The notes beneath the pieces were generated by a model, which had not been told where the DNA came from, made no database searches, and worked only from the letters and a program-made list of their open reading frames with translations. Source: Cyanobacteria bacterium OH_CBrB_359 (GTDB taxonomy: Bacteria; Cyanobacteriota; Vampirovibrionia; Gastranaerophilales; Gastranaerophilaceae). From it: a stretch of DNA of 64,000 bases. Below, in pieces: positions 17,004-25,163 of the stretch (position 1 is the first letter of the stretch; each line of letters opens with the position of its first letter). The stretch is taken from contig JAEZET010000006.1 of the NCBI GenBank assembly GCA_023433065.1, positions 1-64,000 of the forward strand, read 5' to 3'. The translations under genes and the position numbers were made by a program.

Positions 17004-18815
17004 ATGTTCTTAAAAAATATAAATGCAATAGAAAAAACAAATTCACATTTAGCTGAAAAATTGTCAAATATCAGCCTTGAAGAGGCCAGGCAGGATATAA
17101 ATGTTTATAATGCCACATCAGGTGACCTTATTATTAGCTATAAAGAAAAATTATTGGATGATGCCGATAACCCCATTGAACAAACAAAACAAAACTGGAT
17201 TGCAAATACTAATGATAACCTCTCTAAAAATGATATTGTTATAGTTTTCGGACTTGGATTGGGATATCTTTTTAAAAGAGCTTATATTTCTTCTAACTCC
17301 AAAATATTAATATATGAACCAAATACGAATATTTTGAGATTTGTGCTTGAATATGTAGATTTTTCAAACGAGCTCTCGGATAAAAGAGTTTTTCTTGCCA
17401 ATGATGAAAAACAGTTCGAAAATTTCTTTAAACACAATTATCTTTCTAAAGACAAACTTGAATTTATTTATCCTAAAGGATATCTAGAGCTCAATTCCAA
17501 GGAATTAATTTCTATAAGTGACAAAATAATTGAAATATCAAATGCAAAAAATGCAGACCTTAATACAACAAAAAAATTTGCAAAATTATGGGTCGAAAAC
17601 AATATAAAAAATCTCTCTGTCACAGAAAATTCAAGACCTTTAAATATTATTAAAGACAAATTCAAAGGAACGACGGCCCTTATCACCGCTGCCGGCCCAT
17701 CCTTAAATTCAAATATAGAAACAATCAAAAAAAACCGGGATAAATTTATAATTTTTACGGTAAATAAATCTCTTGATTTTCTTCTTAAAAACGGAATTAT
17801 TCCTGATTTTCTACTTGTTGCTGACGCTCAATATGTGAGTTATACCATTGAAAATTTAAAAGATTTTTCCAGAAATATTAATCTTATTTCGACAACAAGA
17901 GTTGACAGCTGCATCTATAATCAAGATTTCAATGCAATTTTCAACTACTATCTTAAAAACGATACATTTAATGAAGCCTTGGCAAATCTTCTGCCTGACA
18001 AAATACAACTAAATGAAACAGAAGGTACAACTGTTTCTCAGGCATATTACAGTGCAAAAATAATGGGATGCAAAAATATCATATTTTCGGGACTAGATTT
18101 GGCTCTTAAGGATGAAGAAGCTTATGCTAACGGCGAAAAAATAAAAATGTACAGAGACGGTCTTGCGATTTTTCATCAGGATGTAAAAAAATTAATTCAG
18201 GTTAAATCTGCAAAAGGTGGATATGTAACAACCAGAGATGACTATGAGGTTTTTATACACCAGTTTGAATCTTTATTTACCAATAACAATTCTTTAAACA
18301 TATATAATACCAGTGACTTTGGCGCTTATATAAAAGGAATGATTTATGAACCGATTAGTAAAATATTGGAAGTAATTGAGCCAGTTAACTTTAATATAAA
18401 CGAAGAAATACAAAAAATTTGTGCTGAAACCAAAGAATCACAGGAATTAATATTTAAAACACAAAAAAATCTTGTTGAAAAACAAAAAAAAGAAATAATT
18501 AACATTCAATCAGACATAAAATCTTTTCTTCAAAAAAATAAAGTCCAAATTGAAAATTCAGCTTTCGAAAAATTAAATGAAAATATTTTTTATAAACTAA
18601 ATGAAATTAAAAAAACTGAATTATCAATAATCTCTTCAATTTTAGACAATGTAATTTTAAACCAGTATTTTCAGATTGAAATTCTTGATTATTCAAAACT
18701 AAATAAAGAAGATGAACCTGAAAAAATGGTTGAAGCAAGAAAAAAATCAATAATTATATTTGAACAGTTTTTAGAAAAAATTGATCTTCTTCTGGAAAAA
18801 ATCTCCCAAAAATAA
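17004..18815 (+). CDS. maf: Maf/DUF115 motility-associated glycosyltransferase
   Basis: A protein of about 603 aa of the motility accessory factor (Maf, DUF115/MptE-like) family, which transfers nonulosonic acids such as pseudaminic or legionaminic acid to flagellin in other bacteria. The conserved core includes ALITAAGPSLNSNIETIKKN, then FTVNKSLDFLLKNGIIPDFL, and GCKNIIFSGLDLAL. The C-terminal ~150 residues are coiled coil. A GTG at 16956 could extend the protein by 16 residues, but it lies inside the promoter, so ATG 17004 (MFLKNINAIEK) is the better start. Location right after flgL fits a role in flagellin glycosylation. Confidence 0.85.
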   Translation: MFLKNINAIEKTNSHLAEKLSNISLEEARQDINVYNATSGDLIISYKEKLLDDADNPIEQTKQNWIANTNDNLSKNDIVIVFGLGLGYLFKRAYISSNSKILIYEPNTNILRFVLEYVDFSNELSDKRVFLANDEKQFENFFKHNYLSKDKLEFIYPKGYLELNSKELISISDKIIEISNAKNADLNTTKKFAKLWVENNIKNLSVTENSRPLNIIKDKFKGTTALITAAGPSLNSNIETIKKNRDKFIIFTVNKSLDFLLKNGIIPDFLLVADAQYVSYTIENLKDFSRNINLISTTRVDSCIYNQDFNAIFNYYLKNDTFNEALANLLPDKIQLNETEGTTVSQAYYSAKIMGCKNIIFSGLDLALKDEEAYANGEKIKMYRDGLAIFHQDVKKLIQVKSAKGGYVTTRDDYEVFIHQFESLFTNNNSLNIYNTSDFGAYIKGMIYEPISKILEVIEPVNFNINEEIQKICAETKESQELIFKTQKNLVEKQKKEIINIQSDIKSFLQKNKVQIENSAFEKLNENIFYKLNEIKKTELSIISSILDNVILNQYFQIEILDYSKLNKEDEPEKMVEARKKSIIIFEQFLEKIDLLLEKISQK

Positions 18816-18839
18816 AAAACAGATGAGGATCTCATCTGT
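18811..18839 (-). terminator. Terminator of the 174-aa protein gene
   Basis: ACAGATGAG (18819-18827) pairs perfectly with CTCATCTGT (18831-18839) around a GAT loop. On the minus strand it is followed by a T-rich tract, so it serves the leftward gene; an A-rich stretch on the other side gives little support for rightward termination. Confidence 0.8.
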
Positions 18840-18864
18840 AAAAAAACAAGTAATAAATGGATAG

Positions 18865-19389
18865 TTAGGCAAATATATTTAATGCGTCAACACTTTCAGC
18901 ATCTTGCTTATTGGCCGCAGGTTGGTGGTAGGAGAAAGGATTTGAACCTTTCTTATCTTTGTTTGTGTTTTGAGATTCAATAACTTGAGCTGCTGCTGGA
19001 AGGGCAAATACTTCTTTTAAGCTTTGTTGAGCACCTTCTACTGTAGGAAGAGCAATTTTTCCTTCAACTTGTTTTGCAACATTTTGATGGGTAGAAACTG
19101 CTGCTTGAGTATTAAGGTACTGAACATTAGCAATCAAGTTTTGATTTAAATTAACATCAAGACCTGCATTTCTTAAAGCAATTTGAGTTGCTTTTTGAGC
19201 ATCTGTTCTTGAGCTGTATAAATCAACCCCTAAGTCAGCTCTTTTGAATTTAGAAAGATTTAATGAGTCTAAATCAACAGTCTTTTTAGCTTCAGCGTTA
19301 AGGATTTGATTAGTGATATCTTTAACGGCGCCGTTGTCGATGAAAGATGGATTTATTCTAGCTGCATAATTTGCTATATTAAGACTCAT
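18865..19389 (-). CDS. Hypothetical 174-aa protein, possibly sigma-28 controlled
   Basis: Not recognised. The protein is Ala-, Asn- and Gln-rich, has no cysteine, signal peptide or membrane segment, and starts MSLNIANYAARINPS. Composition (Ala/Asn/Gln with helical stretches such as QNLIANVQYLNTQAAVS) loosely resembles proteins exported by flagellar systems, but there is no homology I can point to. A FliA-like promoter candidate lies upstream on the same strand and the gene is flanked by maf and a sigma-28-controlled GAF/HD gene, so a motility link is plausible. It has a strong dedicated terminator, suggesting a well-expressed single gene. Confidence 0.7.
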   Translation of the reverse strand: MSLNIANYAARINPSFIDNGAVKDITNQILNAEAKKTVDLDSLNLSKFKRADLGVDLYSSRTDAQKATQIALRNAGLDVNLNQNLIANVQYLNTQAAVSTHQNVAKQVEGKIALPTVEGAQQSLKEVFALPAAAQVIESQNTNKDKKGSNPFSYHQPAANKQDAESVDALNIFA

Positions 19390-19420
19390 TTGCCATATCC
19401 CATTATTACTTATACTTTTT

Positions 19421-19447
19421 ACTTCGGAATATTTTTATGAATCTTTA
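19421..19447 (-). promoter_or_regulatory. Candidate sigma-28 (FliA-like) promoter
   Basis: Minus strand: TAAA (19444-19447), 15-bp spacer, TCCGAAGT (19421-19428). The -35 and the spacer match the FliA consensus TAAA-N15-GCCGATAA, but the -10 matches only in its CCGA core, so this is tentative. Confidence 0.35.
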
Positions 19448-19603
19448 GGAAAAAGACTTTATCTTGTTACATTAATTTACAAAAAATTATGCCTTATTAA
19501 AAAAATAAGGCTAATATCAAGTAACATAAGCTTTTAAGGATATTTGCATAAATTTAAATATTTTTAAATCTCAAACTAAAGTATAAACTTTTGTAAAAAA
19601 CAT

Positions 19604-19631
19604 CAAAGTTTCAATTCGTATATGCCGATAA
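19604..19631 (+). promoter_or_regulatory. Sigma-28 (FliA) promoter of the GAF/HD gene
   Basis: The -10 octamer GCCGATAA (19624-19631) is a perfect FliA match. CAAA (19604-19607) stands 16 bp upstream, one base off TAAA and one base longer than the usual spacer. Transcription would start near 19638, downstream of the TTG at 19633, which excludes that start codon. Confidence 0.65.
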
Positions 19632-19680
19632 GTTGAAAAGGAAATATAAATCATTAAGAGAAAACAATTTAGGAAGGCAC

Positions 19681-21057
19681 ATGAAAGAAGAAAAACTTGA
19701 AAAAGGGATATCCTTATTCGGCAGAAGTGCTGATTTAATAGACTCTGATCCTTTAGAAGAGATATTTGCGCTCAACTTGGGTGATTTTATGCTTGAACAT
19801 CTTATATCAGATGATCTTGCAGAAAAAATCAGCCACAATTCGGTTGATAAAGTACAAAGCCTTAAAAACCAGCTTAAAGAATTGATTTCGATATATTCTA
19901 TTGACAATACACTGAGCGTTCTGGGATTCAATAATAAAGAAGATTATATTATCTATAATTCAATAGCTAAGACAATTAAACAAATGCTTGATATAGACGC
20001 CTGTCATGTGTTTTTAACAAAAGAAAACGCAAAAGGACTTGATAAAACAACAAATGATTTGATTCTCGTAGGAAGCTCTTTAACATTCGATGATGACATA
20101 TATGCCCATAATATCGGCTATAATTTATCAGAAGAAAATGCGCTTGTTAATTGTTATAAGAAAAGAAGAAGCATACAAATCCAAAACTATAATGAGTGCA
20201 CAAATACACCTTTAATAAAAAAATTGAATGAAGATAAAGTTAAGTATTATTTGGCAATACCAATGCATAATAACCTTGAAAATGTTGGTGTAATTGTAAT
20301 TCAAAATTACAGTAATAAAGTACTCAATAGTGAATTTATTGAATTGATTGAAATCACTTCAAAACTTTTTGCAACTTCTCTAACACTTCAAAAACTTACT
20401 GAAGAAACCTCAAATATACTTAAAAATGAAGAAATCAGCATAATAGAACTCCAAAATCACAGGGCGGAATTAACCGCAATAATCGGTGATCTGGGAGATG
20501 AACAGCAGGACTTTGTAGAAAATCTTGCAAAAGCCGTAGATGCTAAGAGCAATTTTAAAAGCAACCATTCGCATGAAGTTGCTGACCTTGCAAAAGAAAT
20601 AAGTAGTTATCTTGAATTAAACGAAAAAACCAAAGATTTAATATACTATGCAGCGCTTTTAAGGAATATAGGCAAAATTACTATTCCTAAAGAGCTATTC
20701 AATAAAAAAGAAAAGCTCTCAAAAGAAGACTGGGAAAAATTACAAAATCACCCAAATGTAGGCGTAAACCTTCTTATGAGTATAAATTTCTTATCAGAAG
20801 TTATACCCTATATTCATTACCATAAAGAAAGATGGGACGGAAAGGGTGAACCCGAAGGATTAAAAGGCTATAGTATACCTTTAGGCTCTAGAATAATAGC
20901 AATAGCGGATGCTTTTTGCGCTATGACTTCAAACAGAACCTACCGGAAGGCCCTTTCAAAGCTAGAAGCATTAGAGGTAATTAAAGAAGAATCCAAAATC
21001 AAATGGGATCCGATACTTGTTGATGCTATTGCTAAACTAAAAAGAAATTCAATTTAA
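19681..21057 (+). CDS. GAF domain plus degenerate HD-GYP protein
   Basis: About 458 aa from ATG 19681, which follows GGAAGG; the longer frame from TTG 19633 begins before the predicted transcript. Residues ~90-240 look like a GAF sensor domain and residues ~285-450 an HD-GYP cyclic-di-GMP phosphodiesterase domain. The HD motif is changed: LLRNIGKI (R328, N329) replaces the usual LLHDIGK, and the GYP signature reads HKERWDGKGEPEGL with Glu in place of Tyr. The metal-binding HD pair is thus lost, which argues against catalysis and for a role as a c-di-GMP or protein sensor. Expressed from a sigma-28 promoter, so likely tied to late flagellar function. Confidence 0.85.
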   Translation: MKEEKLEKGISLFGRSADLIDSDPLEEIFALNLGDFMLEHLISDDLAEKISHNSVDKVQSLKNQLKELISIYSIDNTLSVLGFNNKEDYIIYNSIAKTIKQMLDIDACHVFLTKENAKGLDKTTNDLILVGSSLTFDDDIYAHNIGYNLSEENALVNCYKKRRSIQIQNYNECTNTPLIKKLNEDKVKYYLAIPMHNNLENVGVIVIQNYSNKVLNSEFIELIEITSKLFATSLTLQKLTEETSNILKNEEISIIELQNHRAELTAIIGDLGDEQQDFVENLAKAVDAKSNFKSNHSHEVADLAKEISSYLELNEKTKDLIYYAALLRNIGKITIPKELFNKKEKLSKEDWEKLQNHPNVGVNLLMSINFLSEVIPYIHYHKERWDGKGEPEGLKGYSIPLGSRIIAIADAFCAMTSNRTYRKALSKLEALEVIKEESKIKWDPILVDAIAKLKRNSI

Positions 21058-21095
21058 TCAAGAAGAGAGATATCAAATAAACACAGGAAATAATT

Positions 21096-21881
21096 ATGAA
21101 AAAATTTATAATACTAGTACTGGTAGTTATACTTACCGGAAATCTTGCATTTGCAGCAACAAAAAAAGAAAAATCCGTTCTTGACATAAGTTATGAAACA
21201 AAAGACAAATTCCTGATAAAGGCAAAACTCAGCTTGCCATTTGAAAAAAGAGAACGTTACCCTATGGTTGTATTGATGCACTCAATAGGGTATTCAAGTG
21301 AATACTGGCTTGATTTGCCCACCAAATTGAGACAAGCAGGGTTTGCCGTATTAGAAGTCGATTTCAGAGGACATGGCAAAAGCATATATGACGCAAATTT
21401 AAAGAAAATCAACTGGTACTATCTTTCAGCAAAAGCCTACGGTAAATTTCCTCAAGACGTCCTGGGGTTATTGCTTTATATAAATCAGAATTATAAAAAA
21501 ATATCCGTATCAAATCTTGTTTTTGTAGGTGCTGACATAGGAGCTAATACAGCCATTCTGTCAGCAAGCCAGTTAAAGACCAAGCCGGTTCTTATGGTAT
21601 TAATATCACCTTCAAGACAATTTAAAGGATTATATACTCCGATTGCTCTTACAGATATTAAATGCCCTATTCTTGTTATCTACAGCCAGAAGGACACCCG
21701 TTCAAAAATTGAGGCCGCAAATCTTGCAAAATTTGCCCAAAATTCATACTCAATAAAAACATACCCTAACGGTGGTCCGGGAATGTTAATGCTTAAAGTA
21801 AATAAAAATATGGATACAGACATTGCTAATTGGATAACTCAAAAATTAAATATTGCAGCAAATAAAAAAATCAAAAAGTAA
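21096..21881 (+). CDS. Secreted alpha/beta hydrolase-fold protein with altered triad
   Basis: A 261-aa protein with a signal peptide (residues 1-20, ending LAFAA), so periplasmic or exported. The alpha/beta-hydrolase fold is indicated by VVLMHSIGYSSEYW (oxyanion region) and LEVDFRGHGKS. The nucleophile elbow at 145-149 is GADIG, placing Asp where Ser or Cys normally sits. The acid may be D200 (YSQKD), but where the catalytic His is expected the sequence is YPNGGPGM, without His. The enzyme may be inactive or use unusual chemistry. It follows the GAF/HD gene by 38 bases and could be co-transcribed with it. Confidence 0.75.
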   Translation: MKKFIILVLVVILTGNLAFAATKKEKSVLDISYETKDKFLIKAKLSLPFEKRERYPMVVLMHSIGYSSEYWLDLPTKLRQAGFAVLEVDFRGHGKSIYDANLKKINWYYLSAKAYGKFPQDVLGLLLYINQNYKKISVSNLVFVGADIGANTAILSASQLKTKPVLMVLISPSRQFKGLYTPIALTDIKCPILVIYSQKDTRSKIEAANLAKFAQNSYSIKTYPNGGPGMLMLKVNKNMDTDIANWITQKLNIAANKKIKK

Positions 21882-21960
21882 AATTCATCTATTCTATTGA
21901 TTTAAATATCACCACAATAAAATATACTAAACAAATAGATATAATATTTAATTGAGAGAT

Positions 21961-22839
21961 ATGGCAAAAACCGGTAGTAAGAGAGTTCAAGAGAGTTATT
22001 CCCAACCGCAGTTAAAAGTGGTTGAGAAACCTAATGTTGTTACAAAACCATATAATGATATAAACTTAAATAGCTGGAAAGATTACGCACACGTAAAAAC
22101 AGATACTTGGTGGGAATTTGCATCAAGAGACAAAACAAAAGGGCATTCAAACGAATACCATGGCAATTATATCCCTCAAATAGCACAGCAGCTATACGAA
22201 AGATTTACGAAAAAAGGTGATATAGTTCTGGATTTATTCCTGGGTTCTGGCACTTCGGCAATAGAAGCCATAAATATGGGCAGAAAATGCATTGGAGTCG
22301 AGCTTAAGAAAGAATTGGCAGAACATGTGAAAGAAAAATTCTCTCAGAAAGAACTTGTTACCGATATAAATATTATTTGTGCAGACAGCACAACTGAAGA
22401 TGCAAAAGAGAAAATTCAGGCAAGACTTGATATCCTTGGCGAAAAAAAAGCACAATTTCTTATGCTTCACCCGCCTTATGACGATATAATCAAATTTTCT
22501 GATTTAAAACAAGATTTATCAAACTGCTCAAACACTGAAGAATTTTATGAATTATTTCAAAAGGTGGCCAAAAACGGTTATGATCTTCTTGAAAAGAAAA
22601 GATACGCAGCATTAATTATTGGTGATAAATATGCAAATTCACAAATTTATCCGCTAGGTTCAGAATGTGCAAAAAAAATGAATGAACTCGGATTTATTAC
22701 AAAAGCAATAATTGTTAAAAATATAGAAGGCAATGAAAAAGCAAAAGGAAAAACCGCAAACCTCTGGCGTTACAGAGCTTTGAACGGCGGTTTTTATATT
22801 TTTAAGCACGAGTATATATATATATTTCAAAAAATTTAA
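21961..22839 (+). CDS. Orphan DNA methyltransferase-like protein (N4/N6 type)
   Basis: About 292 aa with an AdoMet-dependent methyltransferase fold. Motif I/X region LDLFLGSGTSAIEAI (residues ~90-104) and the following IGVELKKELAE are typical of DNA N6-adenine or N4-cytosine enzymes. The catalytic motif IV reads HPPYDD (170-175), with His in place of the Asp or Asn of (D/N)PPY. No restriction gene is nearby. A TATAAT (21940-21945) lies six bases before an in-frame TTG at 21952 and 15 before ATG 21961; I use the ATG. It may modify DNA as a solitary enzyme, or another substrate. Confidence 0.75.
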   Translation: MAKTGSKRVQESYSQPQLKVVEKPNVVTKPYNDINLNSWKDYAHVKTDTWWEFASRDKTKGHSNEYHGNYIPQIAQQLYERFTKKGDIVLDLFLGSGTSAIEAINMGRKCIGVELKKELAEHVKEKFSQKELVTDINIICADSTTEDAKEKIQARLDILGEKKAQFLMLHPPYDDIIKFSDLKQDLSNCSNTEEFYELFQKVAKNGYDLLEKKRYAALIIGDKYANSQIYPLGSECAKKMNELGFITKAIIVKNIEGNEKAKGKTANLWRYRALNGGFYIFKHEYIYIFQKI

Positions 22840-22912
22840 TATTTTTTATTGGACTTTTTCTTGTGTTTATACGATAGTTTTATAGTACAACAAATTTTGA
22901 AAAGAGTTATTT

Positions 22913-23218
22913 ATGAATCAAAAAAATTACACAGACCAACAAATCGAATGTCTTGACTGTGGTCAAAGCTTCACATTCTCAGCTGAGGATCAAGAATTTT
23001 ACGAACAAAAGGGTTATTCAACTCCAAAAAGATGCCCTGAATGCAGAGCTCAAAGAAAAGCTGCATCATCTAGAGGCAATAATCGCTCAAGAGGCGGATA
23101 TGGTAACAAACCTCAATACAAAGTAATTTGTAGCGCTTGCGGTTGTGAAACAACAGTTCCTTTTGAACCAAGAAATGATAGACCAGTATATTGTTCAAAT
23201 TGTTACAAAAACAGTTAG
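22913..23218 (+). CDS. Zinc-ribbon protein with two CxxC pairs sets
   Basis: A 101-aa protein with two zinc ribbons. The first (residues ~9-48) is ECLDCGQSFTFSAEDQEFY, then GY(S)TPKRCPECR, typical of the probable zinc-ribbon domain. The second (residues ~72-99) is CSACGCETTVPFEP, then RPVYCSNCY, as in RNA-binding cold-shock-associated zinc ribbons. Between them is an Arg/Gly-rich linker (RGNNRSRGGYGNK). The basic linker suggests RNA binding, which is inference. AAAGAG ribosome binding site. It is followed within ten bases by a tiny basic ORF with its own ribosome binding site. Confidence 0.85.
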   Translation: MNQKNYTDQQIECLDCGQSFTFSAEDQEFYEQKGYSTPKRCPECRAQRKAASSRGNNRSRGGYGNKPQYKVICSACGCETTVPFEPRNDRPVYCSNCYKNS

Positions 23219-23227
23219 GAGCAAAAG

Positions 23228-23338
23228 TTGGCTAAAAATAATCAAAAAAAAGAAAAAGCAATGCGAAACAAAGAAAATGCTAACAAGTATAAAAAAAGAA
23301 CAACTAGCAAGTTTGGCAGAAGAAATAATCAAAATTAA
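23228..23338 (+). CDS. 36-aa highly basic microprotein
   Basis: TTG start at 23228, six bases after a TAGGAG ribosome binding site that overlaps the stop region of the zinc-ribbon gene, with stop TAA at 23336-23338. The product begins MAKNNQKKEKAMRNK and ends TSKFGRRNNQN; 13 of 36 residues are Lys or Arg and only two are acidic. It reads through to just before a strong terminator that closes the unit. Composition suggests nucleic acid or ribosome binding. Another overlapping frame (23145-23342) has no ribosome binding site and starts inside the zinc-ribbon gene, so I prefer this one. Confidence 0.5.
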   Translation: MAKNNQKKEKAMRNKENANKYKKRTTSKFGRRNNQN

Positions 23339-23357
23339 TTAATTAAAAATTATTTAA

Positions 23358-23384
23358 AAAGACCGGTTTATTAAACCGGTCTTT
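23358..23384. terminator. Bidirectional terminator between the zinc-ribbon unit and hydA
   Basis: AAAGACCGGTTT (23358-23369) and AAACCGGTCTTT (23373-23384) pair perfectly around a three-base loop, with A/T tracts on both sides. It can end both the rightward unit and the leftward hydrogenase operon. Confidence 0.9.
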
Positions 23385-23405
23385 ATTTAGTTTAATCTTC
23401 CAAGA

Positions 23406-25145
23406 TTACTTTAAATCTCTATAAGAATCTTTGAATCTGTCTTCATATGTTGTATGAAGCATCTCGTGGGCTTTATGAGAATTAGGTTTTTCAAAATATT
23501 CATCATATAGTCTTTTAATCATTGGATTTTCATGGGATTTTCTGATTTTACACTTAGTATCATCAGTATATAGGCCTTGGGCTCTTCTTGCCTTAATTCT
23601 GCCGTCATTAAAGCTTAATGGTTGTCCGCCGCCATTAATACATCCGCCGGGGCATGCCATCACTTCAAGCATTTGATAGTCGGCTTTACCCTCTTTAACT
23701 TCTTGAATGCACTTTTCGGCTTCTTTTAAAGTACTTACAACTTTAACTTTCACTTTAGTTCCCTTAAGGTCAAGTTCAATTGTTTTAGAGGTTTCCATAC
23801 CTCTAACTTGTTTAATGTCAACATCTTTAAGGGTTTCACCTGTTGTAAGTTCATAAGCTGTTCTGATAGCAGCTTCTGCAACACCGCCTGAAGCACCGAA
23901 TATTGTACCTGCACCTGAGAACTCACCAAACGGAGTATCCAGTTCTTCAGGTTGAAGATGATTAAAATCAATACCTGCAGATTTAATCATCTTACCAAGT
24001 TCTTGAGTAGTAATTATATAATCAACATCATATCTTCCGTTTGTCATAAGCTGCGGTCTTTTTGCTTCAACCTTTTTAGCTGTACAAGGCATTATAGAAA
24101 CGCTTACGATATTATCAAGATTGAAGCCTTCATAGTATCTTGGGACAAATTCTTTTATAACAGAAGCAAGCATGCCTTGCGGAGACTTACATGTTGAAAG
24201 ATGTCTAATCATATCAGGATGAGACTGTTCGATATATTTTACCCAGGCTTGGCAGCAAGAAGTAAATAAAGGCAAATCTCTATTTTCATTTAATCTTGCT
24301 AAAAACTCCGTAGCTTCTTCCATAATTGTAAGGTCAGCTGCAAAGTTTGTATCAAATACCAAATCAAAGCCTATTGCTCTTAAAGCAGAAGCGATTAATT
24401 TAATAGTATTTTCTCCAGGTGGAAGCCCGAACATCTCTCCTAATGCAACTCTTACAGAAGGTGCGATTTGAGCGATAACTTTTTTCTTAGGATTTGTAAT
24501 TTCATCCCAAACTTTTAAAACATCAGATTTAATTGTCAAAGCGCCTGTAGGACATACTGCAGCGCACTGACCGCAATAAACACAATCGACTTCGCCAAGG
24601 TTTTTTCCTGCCATTGGTTGAACCAATGTTTTAGAGCCTCTGTTTGCGAATCCCAATATACTATGTCCTTGATGCTCTGTACAAGCTCTTACACAAGCCC
24701 CGCAAAGGATACACTTATTAGGATCTCTGACTATTGAAGGGTTAGAATCATCAATAGGCAATAACTCTTCTTTTTTGGCATATTTTATGTCAGTTATGCC
24801 GTATTCTTCAGAATATTTTTGAAGTTCACAAGTTCCGGAGCGCTCACATGTTGTGCATTCTCTGTCGTGATTTGCAAGAATAAGCTCTAATACTGTTCTT
24901 CTTATTCTTCTTGTTCTTTCTGTATTGGTATGTATAACCAGACCTGGCTCCGGAGGCATTGTACAGGAGGATTGGATACCTCTTCCTTCAATCTCCACAA
25001 CGCACATTCTGCAAGCACCAAACGGTGTCAAATCAGGTCTATAGCAAAATGTAGGAACATTCATCCCTGCTTTTCTAATTACTTCCAAAATATTCTGTTC
25101 GTTAGTATATTCTACTTCTTTACCATTTATCGTTAATGTACTCAT
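23406..25145 (-). CDS. hydA: [FeFe]-hydrogenase catalytic subunit (HydA/HndD type)
   Basis: A 579-aa catalytic subunit of an NAD(H)-linked, probably electron-bifurcating hydrogenase. Domains in order: [2Fe-2S] domain with C34, C45, C48, C61; His-ligated cluster with H93, C97, C100, C106; two [4Fe-4S] clusters at C145-C155 and C188-C198; then the H-cluster domain. H-cluster motifs are TSCCQAW (295-301), MPCTAKK (C354) and MACPGGCINGG (C498, C502). The first normally reads TSCCPxW; Gln299 replaces Pro. The small-subunit region follows at the C-terminus. Third gene of hydCBA. Produces or consumes H2 in the cytoplasm; active-site maturases HydEFG are not in the window. Confidence 0.95.
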   Translation of the reverse strand: MSTLTINGKEVEYTNEQNILEVIRKAGMNVPTFCYRPDLTPFGACRMCVVEIEGRGIQSSCTMPPEPGLVIHTNTERTRRIRRTVLELILANHDRECTTCERSGTCELQKYSEEYGITDIKYAKKEELLPIDDSNPSIVRDPNKCILCGACVRACTEHQGHSILGFANRGSKTLVQPMAGKNLGEVDCVYCGQCAAVCPTGALTIKSDVLKVWDEITNPKKKVIAQIAPSVRVALGEMFGLPPGENTIKLIASALRAIGFDLVFDTNFAADLTIMEEATEFLARLNENRDLPLFTSCCQAWVKYIEQSHPDMIRHLSTCKSPQGMLASVIKEFVPRYYEGFNLDNIVSVSIMPCTAKKVEAKRPQLMTNGRYDVDYIITTQELGKMIKSAGIDFNHLQPEELDTPFGEFSGAGTIFGASGGVAEAAIRTAYELTTGETLKDVDIKQVRGMETSKTIELDLKGTKVKVKVVSTLKEAEKCIQEVKEGKADYQMLEVMACPGGCINGGGQPLSFNDGRIKARRAQGLYTDDTKCKIRKSHENPMIKRLYDEYFEKPNSHKAHEMLHTTYEDRFKDSYRDLK

Positions 25146-25163
25146 ACTTATTTTCCCTCTTCT

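Noticed and set aside
17163..17170. GCCGATAA octamer inside maf
   Set aside because: TAAA stands 18 bp upstream rather than 15 and the site is within a gene with no start following it.
23145..23342. 65-codon frame overlapping the zinc-ribbon gene
   Set aside because: Starts inside the zinc-ribbon coding region without a ribosome binding site; the 23228 frame has a good one and a cleaner composition.
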